This document shows positions 62,001 to 64,000 of a stretch of 64,000 nt of DNA, piece after piece. A program made the translations under genes and the position numbers. The stretch comes from Phormidium tenue FACHB-1050. Lineage in GTDB: Bacteria > Cyanobacteriota > Cyanobacteriia > Pseudanabaenales > Pseudanabaenaceae. Every line of letters begins with the position of its first letter. Position 1 is the first letter of the stretch. Below the pieces are notes generated by a model. That model was not told the DNA's origin. It saw only the letters and a list, made by a program, of their open reading frames with translations, and searched no databases. The stretch lies in NCBI RefSeq assembly GCF_014696925.1, contig NZ_JACJQY010000001.1, positions 248,001-312,000 on the forward strand. Direction: 5' to 3'.

Positions 62001-62775
62001 CAAACCAGTCTCCAAAACTAGTCCAACCTTCATTCTTATAAGTCTGATATGGATTAGCAGGAATATCATCAGGTTTTGCCTTAGTTTTTGACCAAGCCAT
62101 CCATTCTTTTTGACTTTTAAACTGAAGTTGATGTACGAAAGCACGAGCTTCTTCATACGGACGATAAATGCGATTAAATGGTGCAATTGTTCCAGTGCCT
62201 AGCCAGTCGCCAAAACCTTCCCAACCTTCATTTTTGTATGTCTTAGAAGGACTAGCAGGAATATCCTCAGGTTTAGCCTTAGTCTTTGACCAATCCCTCC
62301 ATTCTTTCTGATTTTTAAGCTGGAGTTGGTGGACAAAAGCACGAGCTTCTTCATAAGGGAGATAAATGCGATTTTGATTGGCAATTGTGCCAGTACCTAG
62401 CCAGTCACCCCAATTAATCCAACCTTCATTTTTATAGACTCTTTGTGGATCAGCAGGAATATCATCAGGTTTTGCATCAGTTTTAGCCCAATCTCTCCAT
62501 TCTTTTTGACTTTTAAACTGAAGTTGATGTACGAAAGCGTGAGCTTCTTCATACGGACGATAAATGCGATTAAATGGCGCAATTGATCCAGTGCCTAGCC
62601 AATCTCCCCAATTAATCCAACCTTCATTTTTATAGGTTCTATCAGGAGTGGCAGGAATGTCATCAGGTTTTGCACTGATTTTTGTCCAAGCTCTCCATTC
62701 TTTTTGATTTTTAAGTTGGAGTTGATGAACAAATGCACGAGCCTCTTCAAATGATCGCCAGTTTGATTTCCCCAT
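59017..62775 (-). CDS. Repeat-SF2 helicase-Rrp8-type methyltransferase fusion
   Basis: A 1252-residue protein with three parts. Residues about 6-400 are six 66-residue repeats (unit features: F/YEEARAFVHQLQLK, KEW-x-W-x-KT, KPDDIPA, YKNEGW, GDWLGTG) that resemble the phage-integrase repeat unit (PHINT_rpt) as I remember it. After an acidic linker comes an SF2/SNF2-like helicase: motif I SGVGAGKTISAIFAS (about 625), DEIQ box VVIDEIQNVK (about 720), VLGMSATPVINN (about 760) and YEQLVGRIYRQK (about 953). The end (about 1063-1250) matches Rrp8 methyltransferases: FGDFSAMNNRFNN, EEWYQYHHLYR, IGDFGCGEAKLAE, VHSFDHIA, AIFSLSLMGLNY. Substrate unknown; nucleic-acid remodelling plus methylation is inferred. 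Confidence 0.85.
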   Translation of the reverse strand: MGKSNWRSFEEARAFVHQLQLKNQKEWRAWTKISAKPDDIPATPDRTYKNEGWINWGDWLGTGSIAPFNRIYRPYEEAHAFVHQLQFKSQKEWRDWAKTDAKPDDIPADPQRVYKNEGWINWGDWLGTGTIANQNRIYLPYEEARAFVHQLQLKNQKEWRDWSKTKAKPEDIPASPSKTYKNEGWEGFGDWLGTGTIAPFNRIYRPYEEARAFVHQLQFKSQKEWMAWSKTKAKPDDIPANPYQTYKNEGWTSFGDWFGTGTIASYNRIYRPFEEARKLANGLGLKGQKEWMAWSKTDAKPDDIPANPQETYKNEGWMSWGDWLGTGTIASYNRIYRSFEEARTFVRSLGLKNQNEWRDWSKTDAKPDDIPADPQGTYKDNRWLGWGDWLGIINLWRPNAILSFLYGLKPILPSLETSELYAIMRQNGMIASISNGRKDTDLLKSIKDLCSSNNLEADYNNLITHVEEEIHKENSNSAETEFDVLVDEDLHADEEIETDLVPHEIENTDTELPQLKSFDSLKAVDLLVEAGITSDYETIEFLICNRVSALWQTCLNNDPTFDLDRLRNETGGTYFQTIRDRFLSQHDGAANLTIPNGYNFPYPPNLMQRLTAYRIYTERRIGNWSGVGAGKTISAIFASRVINAKFTIIIAFNSTIEGWAKAIAQVYPDSIIYQKERGEISVDRNQHNYLILNFEKFQQPYSAELVGNILNHHQIDFVVIDEIQNVKQRDPKKESKRRQILNGLLDAAKQQNPELCVLGMSATPVINNLYEAKALLEMTRGEKFDELKTFSTIANALAMHEKLMLHGIRYRPNYKIAIAESFPEISGEHLRPQLIAAIKTSPPAVEQVLLSAKIDTIIAHLKTGTLIYTHYVDGMVEPLRKAIAAAGYKVGLFTGVEDTKDRDFAKQKFIAREIDILIGTAPIGTGVDGLQYVCDRLIIASLPWTHAEYEQLVGRIYRQKSSFTKVEVIIPQVILDHQGDIWSWDRQYRWSRIQWKKSLADTAIDGVIPKGELASEKVVLQKAGEALQTWIDRVESGDIYEINREELRVPLPEAIAKILQRRFGDFSAMNNRFNNSYSHTTSDLLKANPEEWYQYHHLYRAARETWQEIPYEKIAEKLQNYTNLQIGDFGCGEAKLAELLPNHQVHSFDHIAINAKVQACDISHTPLPNATLDVAIFSLSLMGLNYADYLQEAHRTLKGGGSLLIAETISRWTDKKQELLDLITSLGFTVVKEQTGDRFLYINATKPLISLI
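61573..62760 (-). repeat. Six tandem 198-bp coding repeats
   Basis: Six in-frame units of 198 nt (66 codons) make up the 5' third of the fusion gene. Units 1-5 are very similar at DNA level (recurring ttcatttttatag, atatcatcaggttttgc, cagtgcctagccagtc), while unit 6 diverges at its end. Such identity favours unequal crossing-over. Confidence 0.9.
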
Positions 62776-62818
62776 TCGATGATCCTACATAGATAGTTTA
62801 TCTGTTGAAAGAATCTAA

Positions 62819-63259
62819 CTAAACTGGTTGTATGAAGCCAATCTTTCTTCTCTCCTCTTTTACATTTAACCTTTTAGTTACCATAAGAAGAAAACTAATC
62901 TGGCTTGTATGTTGAATCAATTCGATAGGTTCACCGCCTTCGGTATAACCTTTGAAAATAACCAAGCTTGGTTGTATAAACCCCAATTCTGAAACATGAA
63001 AAGTTAAGGATTGCCCAAACGAAACTAGTCTGATCCCAACCTCTTCTGAATCATCTAAATTTGCCTCAAAAGCTTCAATTCGTTCAATGATTTGCATTAC
63101 AAACCTTTGTGCAGACTGTTCACCTTGCAAATCTCGAAGTGCTTTAGCTATCTGGTCAGATATTGTTACTTGCTTTGGCAGTTCAATGTTAATGTCAGGC
63201 AGACGAGATTTGGCAAGATCACCCAATGGGTTGTTATAGAACTCAGAATCAAAAGGCAT
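62819..63259 (-). CDS. DUF6173-like small protein, partner of the helicase fusion
   Basis: A 146-residue soluble protein. The N-terminus MPFDSEFYNNPLGDLAKSRL is followed by a helical region (QIAKALRDLQGEQSAQRFVM) and a beta-rich end with EVGIRLVSFGQSLTFHVSEL, PSLVIFKGYTEGGEPIELIQ and QISFLLMVTKRL. The pattern resembles DUF6173 as far as I recall (moderate). Function unknown. It ends 43 nt upstream of the helicase-methyltransferase gene on the same strand, so both are probably cotranscribed. Confidence 0.6.
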   Translation of the reverse strand: MPFDSEFYNNPLGDLAKSRLPDINIELPKQVTISDQIAKALRDLQGEQSAQRFVMQIIERIEAFEANLDDSEEVGIRLVSFGQSLTFHVSELGFIQPSLVIFKGYTEGGEPIELIQHTSQISFLLMVTKRLNVKEERRKIGFIQPV

Positions 63260-63313
63260 ATTATTGCTGTAAAGTTACCTCTAAATATTATAGCTAATTG
63301 ATTTTGGAAAAAT

Positions 63314-63465
63314 GCGATCAGGATTTTTGGGTGGTGAGGGGCGATCGCTGTTTGATCTTGAGGGAAAAGGCGATCGGGTTTATGGGTGTTGTAGGGGCGA
63401 TCGTTGTTTGATGTGCAGATTTAGTCGATCGGGTTTGTGGGGATGAGGGACGATCACTATTTGAT
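63314..63465. repeat. Three imperfect 55-56-nt tandem repeats containing GCGATC boxes
   Basis: Units begin at about 63314, 63370 and 63426. Each reads cgatc(a/g)gg(a/t)tt(t/a/g)(t/t)ggg followed by a GGGCGATCGCTGTTTGAT-like part. They fill most of the 222-nt gap between the toxin gene and the DUF6173-like gene. The third unit is the most decayed. Confidence 0.65.
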
Positions 63466-63481
63466 GAGATGAATTGAGAGA

Positions 63482-63934
63482 TTAAATAACATCAGTTTCC
63501 GAAAGTAGTTGTTCTAAGTTCTCAGGAAAATCGCCATTATGCACCATCCGCGAAAAAACTTCATAACAATCATTTTTATCGCCTTCCTTCCGTGGAAATC
63601 CCAACCAAAGCACAATTAATACCTTCCGACCTCCTGACTCAAAAGCACGAAAAAAGAGCCGATAGCGATCGCTTAATCCCATGCCCTTCAATCGTCCGTA
63701 ATGCCTCAGCGCACCCTTGAGCGCAAACTGAAGAGCAAACGGATCGAGAACTATCTTTTCCTTAATCCCCACCATCACAGCAGCAAGCAATTTAACCGTA
63801 GGATGTTTAACAAACTCTTCAGGCGGTAGATTTGCTTTTAGTTGTTTGACCTGTTCCTTTAGTTGCCGCCTTTGTTCACCAAACAAATTTCGATGGAAGT
63901 AAATTTCCCAACCATTGCGAATCATGGCACTCAT
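63482..63934 (-). CDS. yhaV: YhaV-family type II toxin (RNase)
   Basis: A 150-residue YhaV-type toxin of the RelE-like ribonuclease group. Family blocks are IRNGWEIYFHRNLFGEQRRQ, VKHPTVKLLAAVMVGI, VLDPFALQFALKGALRHYGR, DRYRLFFRAFESGGRKVLIV and NDCYEVFSRMVHNGDFPENL. In E. coli YhaV degrades mRNA and is neutralised by PrlF. The start codon ATG 63934 overlaps the antitoxin stop (ATGA), normal for antitoxin-first operons. Confidence 0.9.
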   Translation of the reverse strand: MSAMIRNGWEIYFHRNLFGEQRRQLKEQVKQLKANLPPEEFVKHPTVKLLAAVMVGIKEKIVLDPFALQFALKGALRHYGRLKGMGLSDRYRLFFRAFESGGRKVLIVLWLGFPRKEGDKNDCYEVFSRMVHNGDFPENLEQLLSETDVI

Positions 63935-64000
63935 AAATCAATTTCAACCCCTTCAAGGAGTTCATCATCATCTTGAGCCATCGCTTCCGTATAAGCTTCA
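63931..64000 (-). CDS. prlF: PrlF-type antitoxin, 3' end only
   Basis: The reverse complement of 63931-64000 reads in frame as EAYTEAMAQDDDELLEGVEI, then DL and a stop, the acidic C-terminus expected of a PrlF/SohA antitoxin. The gene runs out of the window, so its DNA-binding AbrB-like domain is not visible. It overlaps the yhaV start by 4 nt. Confidence 0.65.
   Translation of the reverse strand, partial: EAYTEAMAQDDDELLEGVEIDL

Noticed and set aside
61920-62582. Three short minus-strand ORFs within the repeat region
   Set aside because: They recur at 198-bp spacing as a second frame of the tandem coding repeats, not separate genes.
61573-62760. CRISPR-like array
   Set aside because: The 198-nt periodicity and continuous in-frame coding show protein repeats; there are no short repeats with unique spacers and no cas genes.

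Overview
The window is chromosomal DNA of a cyanobacterium, most likely Pseudanabaena or a close relative (inference). Support comes from the very frequent HIP1 octamer GCGATCGC and from cyanobacterial marker genes: a Ycf51 protein, an SLH-domain porin, an Flv1-type flavodiiron protein, a LapA-like protein behind tgt, and a low-complexity tail membrane protein. Intergenic DNA is crowded with palindromes and short MITE-like repeats. The density is compact, with several 4-nt ATGA overlaps.

Layout. 1-8.5 kb: prmA; a BMP-family ABC importer (binding protein plus two permeases, no ATPase); an SLH porin; tgt and a LapA-like gene. 8.8-15.2 kb: an AT-rich surface-polysaccharide cluster (three GT2 enzymes, an FkbM methyltransferase, a GT4 enzyme, a Wzy/WaaL-like membrane protein) that is nearly free of HIP1. 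15.5-18.9 kb: ispG, cysS and a DUF4253-like gene. 18.9-24.4 kb: an accessory island with three Uma2 genes, a PIN-toxin remnant, a two-gene NACHT cassette and a small orphan protein. 24.4-35 kb: ruvB with a creatininase-family gene, a PD-(D/E)XK nuclease, an Npt-like transporter with HEAT repeats plus a cyclic-nucleotide-binding protein, a GT39 glycosyltransferase, an EamA transporter and a lipoprotein. 35.4-43.8 kb: tRNA-Asn, a GAF-GGDEF-EAL protein, ycf51, an alpha carbonic anhydrase, pgeF and a low-complexity membrane protein. 43.8-51.4 kb: potD and potA without permeases, an ABC-2-like membrane protein, an NDH-2-like oxidoreductase and a histidine kinase. 51.7-58.9 kb: two small membrane proteins, an Flv1-type protein, ppsA and two response regulators flanking a perfect 46-bp palindrome. 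59-64 kb: a second accessory island with a 1252-residue fusion (six 66-residue repeats, an SF2 helicase and an Rrp8-type methyltransferase), a DUF6173-like partner, a tandem repeat and a YhaV/PrlF toxin-antitoxin pair cut by the window edge.

The strongest candidates for something undescribed are the repeat-helicase-Rrp8 fusion with its small upstream gene (59.0-63.3 kb) and the NACHT cassette (21.6-24.0 kb), whose two proteins share a short N-terminal motif. A third theme is the non-coding DNA. At least four dispersed repeat families are present. In addition, many palindromes keep a GCGC core while their long arms change together, and several of these palindromes span the stop codons of neighbouring genes.

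All family names come from reading translations against remembered family motifs. No database search was possible. Start codons were revised where a Shine-Dalgarno match or family length argued for it.
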